Positions 7,290 to 14,424 of a DNA stretch of 26,017 bases are shown piece by piece. Each line of letters starts with the position of its first letter. Position 1 is the stretch's first letter. The translations under genes were made by a program, and so were the position numbers. Source of the DNA: Clostridiales bacterium UBA1777 (lineage in GTDB: Bacteria; Bacillota; Clostridia; Oscillospirales; Oscillospiraceae); the NCBI GenBank assembly GCA_002315275.1, contig DCGN01000031.1:26621-52637 (forward strand), written 5' to 3'. Below the pieces are notes generated by a model that did no database searches, was not told where the DNA came from, and saw nothing but the letters and a program-made list of their open reading frames with translations.

Positions 7290-8366
7290 TCAAAGCATAA
7301 CGGTGACTTCCCAATTGCCTGCGCTGTTTTTCGCGGAGGAAACGCCCATGACGTACTTGCGCAGGAGCTGAATGCCTATAAGGTCAAGCTGAGGCATCGT
7401 GAGCGGGTCTGCCTCCGCGGCAGGAAATTCGAGCATAAGCTTGTGACCCTTTCCAGTTTCGCTGCATATGAACTGAACGCTGCACTTATATCCCGCGTTC
7501 AGCATCGGCATGAGTATCTCGTCAAAGGAAGATTTGATGCCGGCCGCCTGACCGGCTGTGCAGCCGTATGACTGAGCGAAGCTCTTCAGCTCGGAAATAA
7601 GGGAATAATAGTCCACCGTGGACATCTCCACCTCGCGGCTGAAAAGACGCGAGCGATAAATAAACTGGCGCGTAAGCTCCCTCTGAGGCGCTGTGAATAT
7701 CTGTTCAGATGGGCCCTCCTCGTATATTCCCTTTTCCGCGAGGAAGATCGTTCTGTTGGATATCTTCTCGGCAAAGCGCATCTCGTGAGTTACGATAACG
7801 CTCGTCATGCCGTTTTGAATGAGGTTTCTTATAACGCTCTCGACCTCGTCCACCATTGTGGGGTCAAGCGCGGAGGTAGGCTCATCGAACAGAATCATAT
7901 CCGGCTCCATCATCAGCGTTCTCGCGATGGCAACGCGCTGCTTCTGGCCGCCTGAGAGTGCGGACGGCATTCTGTACTTTCTGTTGAGCATGCCGACCTT
8001 GTCGAGAAGCTTCTCGGCGCGGGTCATCGCCTCGTCCTGAGAAAGGCCAAGCACCTTCATAGGCGCAAGGATCATGTTTTCCATGATATTAAGATGCTCG
8101 AAAAGATTGAAGTGCTGATAGACCATGCCGATATGGCGGCGGTACTCGTCGATATCCGTTTTCTTATCAAGGATGTTCTTGCCGTTGAAGAGGATCTCGC
8201 CCTCCTCGGGAACGATAAGATGGTTGAGGCAGCGCAGCAGCGTGCTCTTGCCGCAGCCCGAGCCTCCTATGATGACAACGCTGTCCCCGTCGTTCACGGT
8301 GAAGTTGATATTCTGCAGAATAGTATGCTCGCCGAAGCTTTTCTTAAGGTTTTTAACTTCAAGCAT
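7290..8366 (-). CDS. Amino-acid ABC transporter ATPase (GlnQ/HisP type) with extra C-terminal domain
   Basis: The ATG at 8366 is chosen because GGAGG lies 8 bases upstream; a GTG three codons earlier would overlap it. Residues 1-240 are a complete polar amino acid uptake ATPase: Walker A GGSGCGKST, Q-loop VYQHFNLFEH, signature LSGGQKQRVAIARTL, Walker B MILFDEPTSALDP and switch His in VTHEM. Related ATPases usually end near residue 240-250. Here about 113 further residues (245-358) follow. They run SELKSFAQSYGCTAGQ, an N-box-like helix IKSSFDEILMPML, beta strands, then LDLIGIQLLRKYV and a final strand, which is the layout of an RsbW/SpoIIAB GHKL domain without its nucleotide-binding residues. 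The gene overlaps the permease gene by 8 bases. The extension may be a regulatory docking site for the operon's partner-switching proteins. Confidence 0.93.
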   Translation of the reverse strand: MLEVKNLKKSFGEHTILQNINFTVNDGDSVVIIGGSGCGKSTLLRCLNHLIVPEEGEILFNGKNILDKKTDIDEYRRHIGMVYQHFNLFEHLNIMENMILAPMKVLGLSQDEAMTRAEKLLDKVGMLNRKYRMPSALSGGQKQRVAIARTLMMEPDMILFDEPTSALDPTMVDEVESVIRNLIQNGMTSVIVTHEMRFAEKISNRTIFLAEKGIYEEGPSEQIFTAPQRELTRQFIYRSRLFSREVEMSTVDYYSLISELKSFAQSYGCTAGQAAGIKSSFDEILMPMLNAGYKCSVQFICSETGKGHKLMLEFPAAEADPLTMPQLDLIGIQLLRKYVMGVSSAKNSAGNWEVTVML

Positions 8367-9042
8367 TGTCTTCACCTCCGAGATGCTTTCTTATGCTCAA
8401 AAGTCCGAGGAGCTTAGAGCAGACGAAGCCGATTACAAGATACACGACCGAAATGAGAATAAGGCCGAAGAATGCGTCAAGCGTTCTGGATGTCACGATA
8501 TTCGAGGCCTTCGTGATATCCTGCACGGCGAGAGTACCGACGAGGGAGGTCTCCTGCAGGGAGATGATGAACTGATTCTTATAGAGCGGTATCGCAGACT
8601 GAAGGGACTGCGGGAACGTGATATAGAGAAACGCCTGCAGCTTTGTCATGCCGAGAGATCTTGCGGCCTCCGCCTGCCCCTCGTTCACGCCCTTGACGGC
8701 TGTGTAGAATATCTCGGAGAGATATGCTCCGCACTTGAGCATCAGGCCGAAGATAACCGTCAGCACGACGGAGAGGCTCGTGTTGCTGAAAACAAGGTAT
8801 ACAAATACCATCAGCAGGACGAGCGTCGGCAGCTGGATAAGAAGATTCACGAACCACTTGACCGCCTTTTGGACACCCTTTTTCGGGATCATTCTCAGCC
8901 CACATAGGATAGCGCCGAGGATCGTGCCGCCGAGGAAGGACGCAAACGTGAGCAGCAGCGTCATGAGCAGTCCGTCAAGGAAAAACTGCCATCTGTTTTC
9001 GTAGATAAACGTCAAATAAAATTTCTGTCTGAGGATCTCCAT
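8359..9042 (-). CDS. Amino-acid ABC transporter permease (HisM/GlnP type)
   Basis: This 227-residue protein is the usual length for a polar amino acid uptake permease. It has about five membrane segments and the cytoplasmic coupling-loop signature EAARSLGMTKLQAFLYITFPQ, which contacts the ATPase in ABC importers. Conserved features such as GAYLSEIFYTAVKGV and ETSLVGTLAV also fit the family. It is the first gene of the operon that continues with the ATPase, anchored binding protein, phosphatase/kinase and STAS genes. The ATG has AGGAGTG upstream and a promoter at 9086-9114. Only one permease gene is present, so the transporter probably uses a homodimer. The substrate is probably a polar amino acid but cannot be fixed from sequence. 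Confidence 0.94.
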   Translation of the reverse strand: MEILRQKFYLTFIYENRWQFFLDGLLMTLLLTFASFLGGTILGAILCGLRMIPKKGVQKAVKWFVNLLIQLPTLVLLMVFVYLVFSNTSLSVVLTVIFGLMLKCGAYLSEIFYTAVKGVNEGQAEAARSLGMTKLQAFLYITFPQSLQSAIPLYKNQFIISLQETSLVGTLAVQDITKASNIVTSRTLDAFFGLILISVVYLVIGFVCSKLLGLLSIRKHLGGEDNA

Positions 9043-9085
9043 ACCAAATCACTCCTATCGGTTATTCGGAAGATTTCTTATTTTT

Positions 9086-9114
9086 ATAATATTATATATT
9101 CGCCCTAAAATCAA
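9086..9114 (-). promoter_or_regulatory. Candidate promoter of the ABC transporter/partner-switching operon
   Basis: On the minus strand TTGATT (9114-9109), a 17-base spacer and TATTAT (9091-9086) lie about 45 bases upstream of the permease ATG. The region is AT-rich. Confidence 0.55.
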
Positions 9115-9126
9115 GAAGATTGAAAT

Positions 9127-9154
9127 AATTGGGCAGACCGCCGTCTGCCCAATT
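9127..9154 (-). terminator. Hairpin after the HD-GYP gene
   Basis: A perfect 12-bp stem (9127-9138 with 9143-9154) and a 4-base loop lie 14 bases after the HD-GYP stop codon. The minus-strand tail is ATTTCAA, a poor T run, so termination may be partial. Confidence 0.6.
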
Positions 9155-9168
9155 ACAGAAACATCAGT

Positions 9169-10776
9169 TTACTTGCAGGCCATGAGAAAAGCATCCGCAA
9201 TTACAGGGTCAAAATGCGTTCCGCGCGCTTCCCTGATTATCGCGAGAGCCTCTTCATCGGAGAACGCCTCCTTGTAGCATCGCTTGGAGGTCATCGCGTC
9301 ATAGCAATCCGCAATAGCGATAATACGCGCGCAGAGCGGGATATTCTCTCCTCTGAGGCCGCACGGATAGCCTGTTCCGTCCCAGCGCTCATGGTGATAC
9401 ATAGCGATAGTCTCAGCCATGCTTATGTACTCTTCATCCTCAAGGCCCTGCATCGTGCTTCTGATGATCTTCGCTCCCGTCTCCGAGTGAGTCTTCATCT
9501 GTTCAAATTCATCATCCGTAAGCTTGCCGGGCTTTAAAAGGATGGAATCAGAAACCGATATTTTGCCTACATCGTGCAGAGGAGCGGAAAGCACGAGAAT
9601 ATTGACATACTCGTCCGTGAGGATATCGGTGAACCGGCCTTCTTTCCGAAGCTCCCCGGCTATTTGCTCCGCATATGTGCTGACTCTTCTGATATGGTCG
9701 CCGGTTTCAATGCTTCTTGCCTCGACTATGCTTGCGATCGAGCCGAAGATAGTTCGCCGGACAATATCAAGCTTCTCCGTCGTATCGTTTATGGCTTTTT
9801 CAAGGCTGAGCTGATAATTATATGAATCTGTAATATCACGCACCTCGACGCTTTTGCCGAGCAGCTCACTCCCTTTTCTGATAGCGTTCACATTGACGGA
9901 ATAGGTTCTGTTATCCTTGCGGAAAATGTTCTCGCCGTCACCCATCCGGGAAATGGTCTCAAGCGGGATATCCTTCTCGGTCAGTTTTTTTGCGGCTCTG
10001 TTCTGAAATACCACGGAATCGGCATCGTCATAAACGATGAGCCCCTCTGTGGAAACATTCAGCGCATAGTCCTTTGAATTATCCGCGACATCGAATACCT
10101 TGCATCTGAAAAACAGCACCACGAGGAAGAACGATCCGATAGATACTCCGAGTATGGTTGAGTCATATCCGTTTGTAAGCTTGAGAATATACAGCGCATA
10201 GCCAACGAGACCTGACAGGACCATCAGAATAAGGTATATCGAAAGCCTTGTTCTCATCTTGCTCTTGACTCTTCTGTAGCCCGCCAATATTTCTATGATA
10301 CATGCCGGGAAATATACCACGGCATTGATTATATTGAGAATATAGAGCTTCCCGTGCGTCAGGATAAGGGGGGTATATTTTGCCCGAAAGTTAAACGCAG
10401 TAGTTGCGAAATAGAGATAGTGATATCTGTTCGTAAAAACGATAACGGGGAAAAGCCCCGCATATACGCAAAGCGGAATAAACACCCTCTTAGGGATCTT
10501 GCGGCCGTAGAACGATGCGACCATAAGAAATGACGAAAGCATTATGAACGGTTTGCCGATGCAGGACATTGCCGCGCCCATCATCGCGGAATCGAGGCTG
10601 AGCGAGTCAACTTCCACGAGATATCCGGCTATCATGAGGATACATGATATGGAAAGAACGGCAATATGCTTCTGCATTTCCGACGGCCTTTGCAGCGTCG
10701 TATAGATGAGTATGGCAAAGAGCACCGCTATGCCTACGCATTCTGTAATTTTGAGAAAAGCAACAATATCCATCAC
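9169..10776 (-). CDS. Membrane 7TM HD-GYP protein, probable cyclic-di-GMP phosphodiesterase
   Basis: The 535-residue protein begins with about seven membrane segments over residues 1-225, in the manner of the histidine-kinase N-terminal 7TM region. A short PAS-like stretch follows (GLIVYDDADSVVFQNRAAKK). A C-terminal HD-GYP domain occupies about 345-530. The metal/catalytic motifs are present: LHDVGKIS near 400, THSETGAKII, HHERWDGTGYP near 469, and IIAIADCYDAM. This family hydrolyses cyclic-di-GMP or related cyclic dinucleotides; activity here is inferred from intact motifs. Start: GTG at 10776 or ATG at 10773, with GGAAG upstream. The gene is transcribed alone from the promoter at 10871-10899 with a leader of about 88 bases that does not look like a cyclic-di-GMP riboswitch. 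It is divergent from the AraC-type regulator at 11043. Confidence 0.92.
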   Translation of the reverse strand: MMDIVAFLKITECVGIAVLFAILIYTTLQRPSEMQKHIAVLSISCILMIAGYLVEVDSLSLDSAMMGAAMSCIGKPFIMLSSFLMVASFYGRKIPKRVFIPLCVYAGLFPVIVFTNRYHYLYFATTAFNFRAKYTPLILTHGKLYILNIINAVVYFPACIIEILAGYRRVKSKMRTRLSIYLILMVLSGLVGYALYILKLTNGYDSTILGVSIGSFFLVVLFFRCKVFDVADNSKDYALNVSTEGLIVYDDADSVVFQNRAAKKLTEKDIPLETISRMGDGENIFRKDNRTYSVNVNAIRKGSELLGKSVEVRDITDSYNYQLSLEKAINDTTEKLDIVRRTIFGSIASIVEARSIETGDHIRRVSTYAEQIAGELRKEGRFTDILTDEYVNILVLSAPLHDVGKISVSDSILLKPGKLTDDEFEQMKTHSETGAKIIRSTMQGLEDEEYISMAETIAMYHHERWDGTGYPCGLRGENIPLCARIIAIADCYDAMTSKRCYKEAFSDEEALAIIREARGTHFDPVIADAFLMACK

Positions 10777-10870
10777 TATTAGCTTCCGTAAACCGATTTA
10801 TTTTATATATTCTAATTCGCTTTTACTTGCTAAATATCGCAATATGTGTATCAACTTCCCGATATTTGTC

Positions 10871-10899
10871 ATTATAACACCTGCATTTCCGTTTCTCAA
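10871..10899 (-). promoter_or_regulatory. Sigma-A promoter for the HD-GYP gene
   Basis: On the minus strand TTGAGA (10899-10894), a 17-base spacer and a perfect TATAAT (10876-10871) lie about 95 bases upstream of the start codon. Confidence 0.7.
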
Positions 10900-11042
10900 C
10901 AAGTTTATTCAAATGTTTGAGTAAATTGTAATCAAAAGAGGTTTTATCACACTTCATTTTATGATATAGTCGAATACAGCAAAAACAGTCGAGAAATAGA
11001 GCGCAGATACTTCTATAATCTCTTTCGTAAGGTGGTGAGCGT

Positions 11043-11921
11043 ATGGACGGTCAGATTGAAGCCGTTCAGCGTATGCAGGATTATATCGCCGAGCACATCA
11101 GCGAAAGCCTTGACATTTCAAGCATCGCAAAGGCGGCTGGCTACTCTCCCTGGCACGCAAGGCGGCTTTTTCTTCAATACGTTGGCATAACTCCCGCAAA
11201 CTACATCCGCAAGCTGCGGCTCAGAAGCTCGGCGCTCCGTCTGCGGGACGAAAAGGTGCGTATCCTCGACGTCGCGCTGGACTGCGGCTTTGAAAGCGTT
11301 GACGGCTACCAGCGCGCATTTTTCGGAGAGTTCGGCTGCAACCCTACAGACTATGCGAAGAAGGCTGTTCCCATCCCGCTTTACACCCCTTACGGCGTAA
11401 AATCAGTTTATGTGAAAAGGAGAACAGAAGCATTGGAAACCAAAAATGTATTTTTGCAGATCATTGACAAGCCCGCGAGAAAGGTTGTCATCAAGCGCGG
11501 AATCAAGGCTGCGGATTACTTCGCATACTGCGAGGAGGTCGGCTGCGATGTGTGGGGTATCCTCACGAGCATGAAGTCTATCTGCGGAGAGCCGGTCTGT
11601 CTGTGGCTTCCCAAGGAGTATATAGCACCCGGCACGAGCGAGTACGTTCAGGGCGTCGAGGTCTCCGTTGACTTTGACGGCATCATCCCCGACGGCTTCG
11701 ACGTCATCTCTCTCCCAGCCGCTCAGTATCTGAGGTTTCAGGGAGAGCCCTTCGCGGAGGAGGAATTTGAAAGCGCGATAGGTGCGATCTGGGACGCCGA
11801 GAAGAAGTTTGACCCCTCAACCATCGGTTACGAGTGGGACAAGTCAAATCCCTCCGTCCAGCTTGAGCCCATAGGGACAAGAGGCTATATCGAAATGCTG
11901 CCCGTCAAAAAGGTCAAGTAA
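11043..11921 (+). CDS. AraC-family regulator with GyrI-like/effector-binding C-terminal domain
   Basis: Residues 1-105 are an AraC/XylS DNA-binding domain with two helix-turn-helix motifs (LDISSIAKAAGYSPWHARRL, then ILDVALDCGFESVDGYQRAF) and the family ending FGEFGCNPTDYAKK. Residues about 128-290 resemble the Rob/GyrI-like small-molecule-binding domain (VFLQIIDKPARKVVIKRG, then WGILTSMKSICGEPVCLWLP, then PAAQYLRFQG). This arrangement is common in Firmicutes and senses hydrophobic or drug-like effectors in studied examples. The start is supported by AAGGTGGTGA upstream. A TATAAT at 11014-11019 could be its -10 but has no good -35. It is monocistronic, closed by the terminator at 11934-11963. 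No obvious drug exporter lies beside it, so its target is unknown. Confidence 0.93.
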   Translation: MDGQIEAVQRMQDYIAEHISESLDISSIAKAAGYSPWHARRLFLQYVGITPANYIRKLRLRSSALRLRDEKVRILDVALDCGFESVDGYQRAFFGEFGCNPTDYAKKAVPIPLYTPYGVKSVYVKRRTEALETKNVFLQIIDKPARKVVIKRGIKAADYFAYCEEVGCDVWGILTSMKSICGEPVCLWLPKEYIAPGTSEYVQGVEVSVDFDGIIPDGFDVISLPAAQYLRFQGEPFAEEEFESAIGAIWDAEKKFDPSTIGYEWDKSNPSVQLEPIGTRGYIEMLPVKKVK

Positions 11922-11933
11922 TCATCTGTATTC

Positions 11934-11963
11934 AAGGCCGCCTTATAGGCGGCTTTTTCTTTT
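11934..11963 (+). terminator. Intrinsic terminator after the AraC-type gene
   Basis: GCCGCCT (11937-11943) pairs with AGGCGGC (11947-11953) over a 3-base loop. Flanking A/T pairs extend the stem, and TTTTTCTTTT follows on the plus strand. Confidence 0.88.
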
Positions 11964-11982
11964 AGATATCCGTCAAAATATA

Positions 11983-12011
11983 TTGACAGCTTCTGATTTT
12001 AGTGTTATACT
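11983..12011 (+). promoter_or_regulatory. Strong sigma-A promoter upstream of the headless fragment and arsR-type gene
   Basis: A perfect TTGACA (11983-11988), a 17-base spacer and TATACT (12006-12011) read rightward. The next intact gene starts at 12299, so the promoter would give a leader of roughly 280 bases carrying the 12061-12282 remnant. Confidence 0.72.
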
Positions 12012-12060
12012 TCGCATCGTAGTGATTAGATGTTTGTCAAATTAATTTATTGATATCTGA

Positions 12061-12282
12061 ATTCACAAGAGCCTGTGGGATGCCTCCTCCAAGGTTGCAA
12101 AGGACGGCGAGAGTTTTAAGGACGCCTTTTTCCGTCAGGCAGAGACGGTTCCCGAAATGTGGGAGAAGTCTCTTGAGGCTGCGAGGGTGCACAACGATAT
12201 CGCAAAAATAGTTATCGAAGAGTCAAAGCTCGAGGCAGCAGCGGAGATCAAAGCAAAGGCGTTCAGCCTTTTTGAAAGCTGA
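12061..12282 (+). pseudogene. 3' remnant of an unrecognised gene lacking its start
   Basis: After an in-frame TGA at 12058-12060, an open frame of 73 codons runs to TGA at 12280-12282. It has clear coding character: GC-rich wobble, charged helical residues such as EMWEKSLEAARVHNDI and EESKLEAAAEIKAKAF. There is no ATG near its beginning. The only in-frame ATG (about 12158) has no ribosome binding site, and initiation at ATT 12061 is unlikely. The upstream 45 bases are AT-rich and non-coding, so the gene's 5' part was probably deleted while its promoter region (11983-12011) and 3' end were joined. The product is helical and hydrophilic; I do not recognise a family. It ends 16 bases before the ArsR-type gene, so the two may once have formed an operon. 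Confidence 0.5.
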
Positions 12283-12298
12283 ATTGAGGTAATATAAC

Positions 12299-12850
12299 AT
12301 GACAGAACAGCAGGCAATATCGCTTTTCAAGTGTCTTTCCGACAAATCCCGCGTGCAGATAATCAAGTCCCTCATGCAGGAGGATATGTACGTTGAACGC
12401 CTTGCGGAGAGGCTCGGCATAACCCCCGCAACAGTATCCTTCCATCTGAAGAAGCTTGAGGACGTAGGCGCTGTCAGCTCGCGCAAGGAGCAGTACTATA
12501 CGATGTATTCGCTCAACCGCGAGGTTTTCAACGTCTCCGTGCTCGACATTCTCAAGGAGGAATCGGAGGAAAGCCGCCTTCAGAAGGAACGCGATGAGGA
12601 ATACCGTAAAAAGATGATCGACACATTCTTTGAGTACGGCAAGCTGAAGAGCATCCCGAGCCAGCGGAAGAAAAAACGCATTATCCTCGAGGAGATATCA
12701 AAGGCGTTTGAGCTCGGAAAAGAGTACACCGAAAAAGAAGTAAATCTCATCATCGCTGATTACCATGACGATTTCTGCACGATACGCCGCGATTTCATCG
12801 CCGAGCATCTCTTCTCCAGAGAGAACATGATCTACAAGCGCATAGTATGA
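12299..12850 (+). CDS. ArsR-family winged-helix regulator with C-terminal DUF2087 domain
   Basis: The 183-residue protein has an ArsR-type winged helix at about 1-75 (LFKCLSDKSRVQIIKSLMQE, then LAERLGITPATVSFHLKKLE). There are no clustered cysteines in the recognition helix, so metal sensing by the classic site is unlikely. A charged linker follows (EESEESRLQKERDEEYRKK). The C-terminal part (about 110-183), with KLKSIPSQRKKKRIILEEIS, YTEKEVNLIIADYHDDF and RRDFIAEHLF, matches the DUF2087 type found in many Firmicutes and sometimes joined to ArsR domains. The ATG follows GAGGT. Transcription probably comes from 11983-12011 through the remnant gene. It is convergent with the gene at 12883, with a shared hairpin. 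The regulated genes are unknown. Confidence 0.92.
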   Translation: MTEQQAISLFKCLSDKSRVQIIKSLMQEDMYVERLAERLGITPATVSFHLKKLEDVGAVSSRKEQYYTMYSLNREVFNVSVLDILKEESEESRLQKERDEEYRKKMIDTFFEYGKLKSIPSQRKKKRIILEEISKAFELGKEYTEKEVNLIIADYHDDFCTIRRDFIAEHLFSRENMIYKRIV

Positions 12851-12851
12851 C

Positions 12852-12884
12852 AAAAGAGTAAGGCCGCAAAGGTCTTACTCTTTT
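12852..12884. terminator. Bidirectional terminator between convergent genes
   Basis: Arms 12852-12865 and 12871-12884 pair over 14 positions with one wobble and a 5-base loop. The A/T-rich outer ends give T runs on both strands. The right arm overlaps the stop codon of the minus-strand gene at 12883. Confidence 0.85.
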
Positions 12885-13893
12885 ATTTCAGCATGGCTTT
12901 TATTTCTTCCGATGCAGCGCGTATGACTGCCTCGTTTTCGCTGATAGTGATCTTAAATTCTCCTGATTCAAAGCCCGCATAGCGGAAAAGCGCATCCTGA
13001 GAAGCAAGCGTCTCGAACCGTCTGTTTTTCTCATACGCGCGAGTGAAAAGCTTGTTTCCGTAGATATCCGCAAGGTGGGGAATCGCCGTGAACATTCTCA
13101 CGTCCACGCGTTCGTCAAGCGCGGCAAGCAGCATGGGAAATGTCCCGTAGCAGCCGGATTCAACCACTATGATCTTATCCGCCTCAACACTCTTAAGAAG
13201 AGATCCGACAGCATTTTCAAAGGCAGGATATGCTCTCAGATTCTCCCGTATGCGCGGCGTACAATAGCTTCTGAACCCGTCAAAGCTGTTGACGGTTCCG
13301 CTTTCAAGAGCGGAGTTGAGGACGCTTCTTATGCATATGTCGTCGCCGTCCGCATCTCCGGTCAAATCGGCAGTTAATTTTCTTCCGAGCAGCCACGCAT
13401 GGCAGTTTACCGTGCCGCGACTTGTAAAATACAGATACGGTAAAAGCGTGTCTCTGAGAAGAAAGATGTACGCGGTATCCTCATCGGTGCCTATCCAATC
13501 GCAGAAAGCACGGAGCTCGGGAATGAACTCATCCTCTGCCGGCAAACAATCCGCGGAAAGAGCTTCACGCGAAAGCTGATTCAAATAAGAAAGAAGACCC
13601 ACACTCGTATCGGAGTATGTCCCCTCCGGAAAGACTGTTCGCCCGCTGCGCACGGGAAAGGGCATCTCGCCGCTGCGTGCTATGTAATCTCTCAGCCTCG
13701 AAACACCGTTTAACTCCTCCTCAAGTCTGTCTCGCAGGTCAAAGTAACCCTCGTCAACAATATCATCAATAAACTTCAGCAGCTGTTTTGCGCGGTAAAT
13801 GCTCTCCGCATTCGGGCAAGAGCTCTCAAGGGTCGAAAGCGCAGAGCCGTAATATGCAAGAGTGTACGATATGAAGCCCATATATTTCCACAT
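12883..13893 (-). CDS. Unrecognised 336-aa cytosolic protein
   Basis: The protein is soluble-looking, with no signal peptide or membrane segments. The N-terminal half is helical and acidic (AKQLLKFIDDIVDEGYFDLR). The C-terminal half contains a Rossmann-like element at roughly 240-275, KIIVVESGCYGTFPMLLAAL, followed by DERVDVRMFTAIPHLADIYG. The glycine spacing resembles a nucleotide- or SAM-binding loop but does not match a family I know, so I give no function. ATG 13893 lacks a well-spaced ribosome binding site. A second ATG at 13881 (residue 5) is a possible alternative, with AAGG 12 bases before it. A promoter lies at 13912-13940. The gene stands alone between convergent and divergent neighbours. 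Confidence 0.85.
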   Translation of the reverse strand: MWKYMGFISYTLAYYGSALSTLESSCPNAESIYRAKQLLKFIDDIVDEGYFDLRDRLEEELNGVSRLRDYIARSGEMPFPVRSGRTVFPEGTYSDTSVGLLSYLNQLSREALSADCLPAEDEFIPELRAFCDWIGTDEDTAYIFLLRDTLLPYLYFTSRGTVNCHAWLLGRKLTADLTGDADGDDICIRSVLNSALESGTVNSFDGFRSYCTPRIRENLRAYPAFENAVGSLLKSVEADKIIVVESGCYGTFPMLLAALDERVDVRMFTAIPHLADIYGNKLFTRAYEKNRRFETLASQDALFRYAGFESGEFKITISENEAVIRAASEEIKAMLK

Positions 13894-13911
13894 CCTTGGT
13901 AAATTGCAATC

Positions 13912-13940
13912 AGTATAACATGTCTCGATGCTATCGGCAA
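13912..13940 (-). promoter_or_regulatory. Candidate promoter for the 336-aa protein gene
   Basis: On the minus strand TTGCCG (13940-13935), a 17-base spacer and TATACT (13917-13912) lie about 19 bases before the ATG at 13893. That leaves a very short leader and mildly favours the ATG at 13881. Confidence 0.5.
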
Positions 13941-14363
13941 GTGTCAGTAAAACGCGGTTTTTTCGGCATTCTATATATTATGTAAATTTTTTTATGTTTA
14001 CCAATCGTTGTCACGCAGCTATCTATTTGTTATGTAAACTATACTATATTTATCTGCGATATTGTTGAATATCTGTACAACGCATGCTCTTGATTTACCC
14101 AATTGCGCAGCTGAACATGGGCATTCGTATAACATCAATGATGTGCGATCCCTTTATAGTTATTACAGCCACGCTTAAAACCGGCATTCATCTTGTGCAA
14201 GTTGCTGTTTTATAGCTACATATTTTTGTGTAACATCAACATACGTTGTCCTATATTGTCCGTTTTTGAGCAATATAGTACAGTTTTATGCAACATGTCA
14301 AATAATGTTCTGAATATTCATTTCAGCGGCCGCGTTTTTGTGTACTATTTTCCGTTTTTGCTA
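13941..14363. other. AT-rich intergenic stretch without a supported gene
   Basis: About 420 bases lie between divergent promoters. No ORF here has a ribosome binding site or coding-like codon use. Visible elements are a perfect 8-bp inverted repeat CTATATTG/CAATATAG (14251-14258 and 14271-14278, 12-base loop), a 6-1-6 palindrome ACATCA-A-TGATGT near 14131-14143, and several short AACAT(C/G) motifs (near 13918, 14115, 14130, 14231 and 14291). These could be operator sites for the lipoprotein gene but may be chance in AT-rich DNA. Confidence 0.4.
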
Positions 14364-14392
14364 TTGACTTTTACGCTCAAAAGGATTATTAT
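14364..14392 (+). promoter_or_regulatory. Strong sigma-A promoter for the small lipoprotein
   Basis: TTGACT (14364-14369), a 17-base spacer and TATTAT (14387-14392) lie about 32 bases before the ATG at 14425. AGGAAG is present as the ribosome binding site. Confidence 0.72.
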
Positions 14393-14424
14393 TCGCAACG
14401 AAATTTGAAAGGAAGTAAAATTAT

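Noticed and set aside
10777..10864. Possible cyclic-di-GMP riboswitch in the HD-GYP leader
   Set aside because: The 88-base leader lacks the conserved core of type I or II cyclic-di-GMP aptamers and is mostly AT-rich.
13941..14363. CRISPR array or non-coding RNA gene
   Set aside because: The short AACAT motifs are irregular in spacing and sequence, and no repeat-spacer structure or convincing promoter-terminator pair is seen.
14193..14408. 71-codon ORF upstream of the lipoprotein gene
   Set aside because: It covers the promoter of the next gene, is AT-rich with no ribosome binding site, and has no coding-type codon use.
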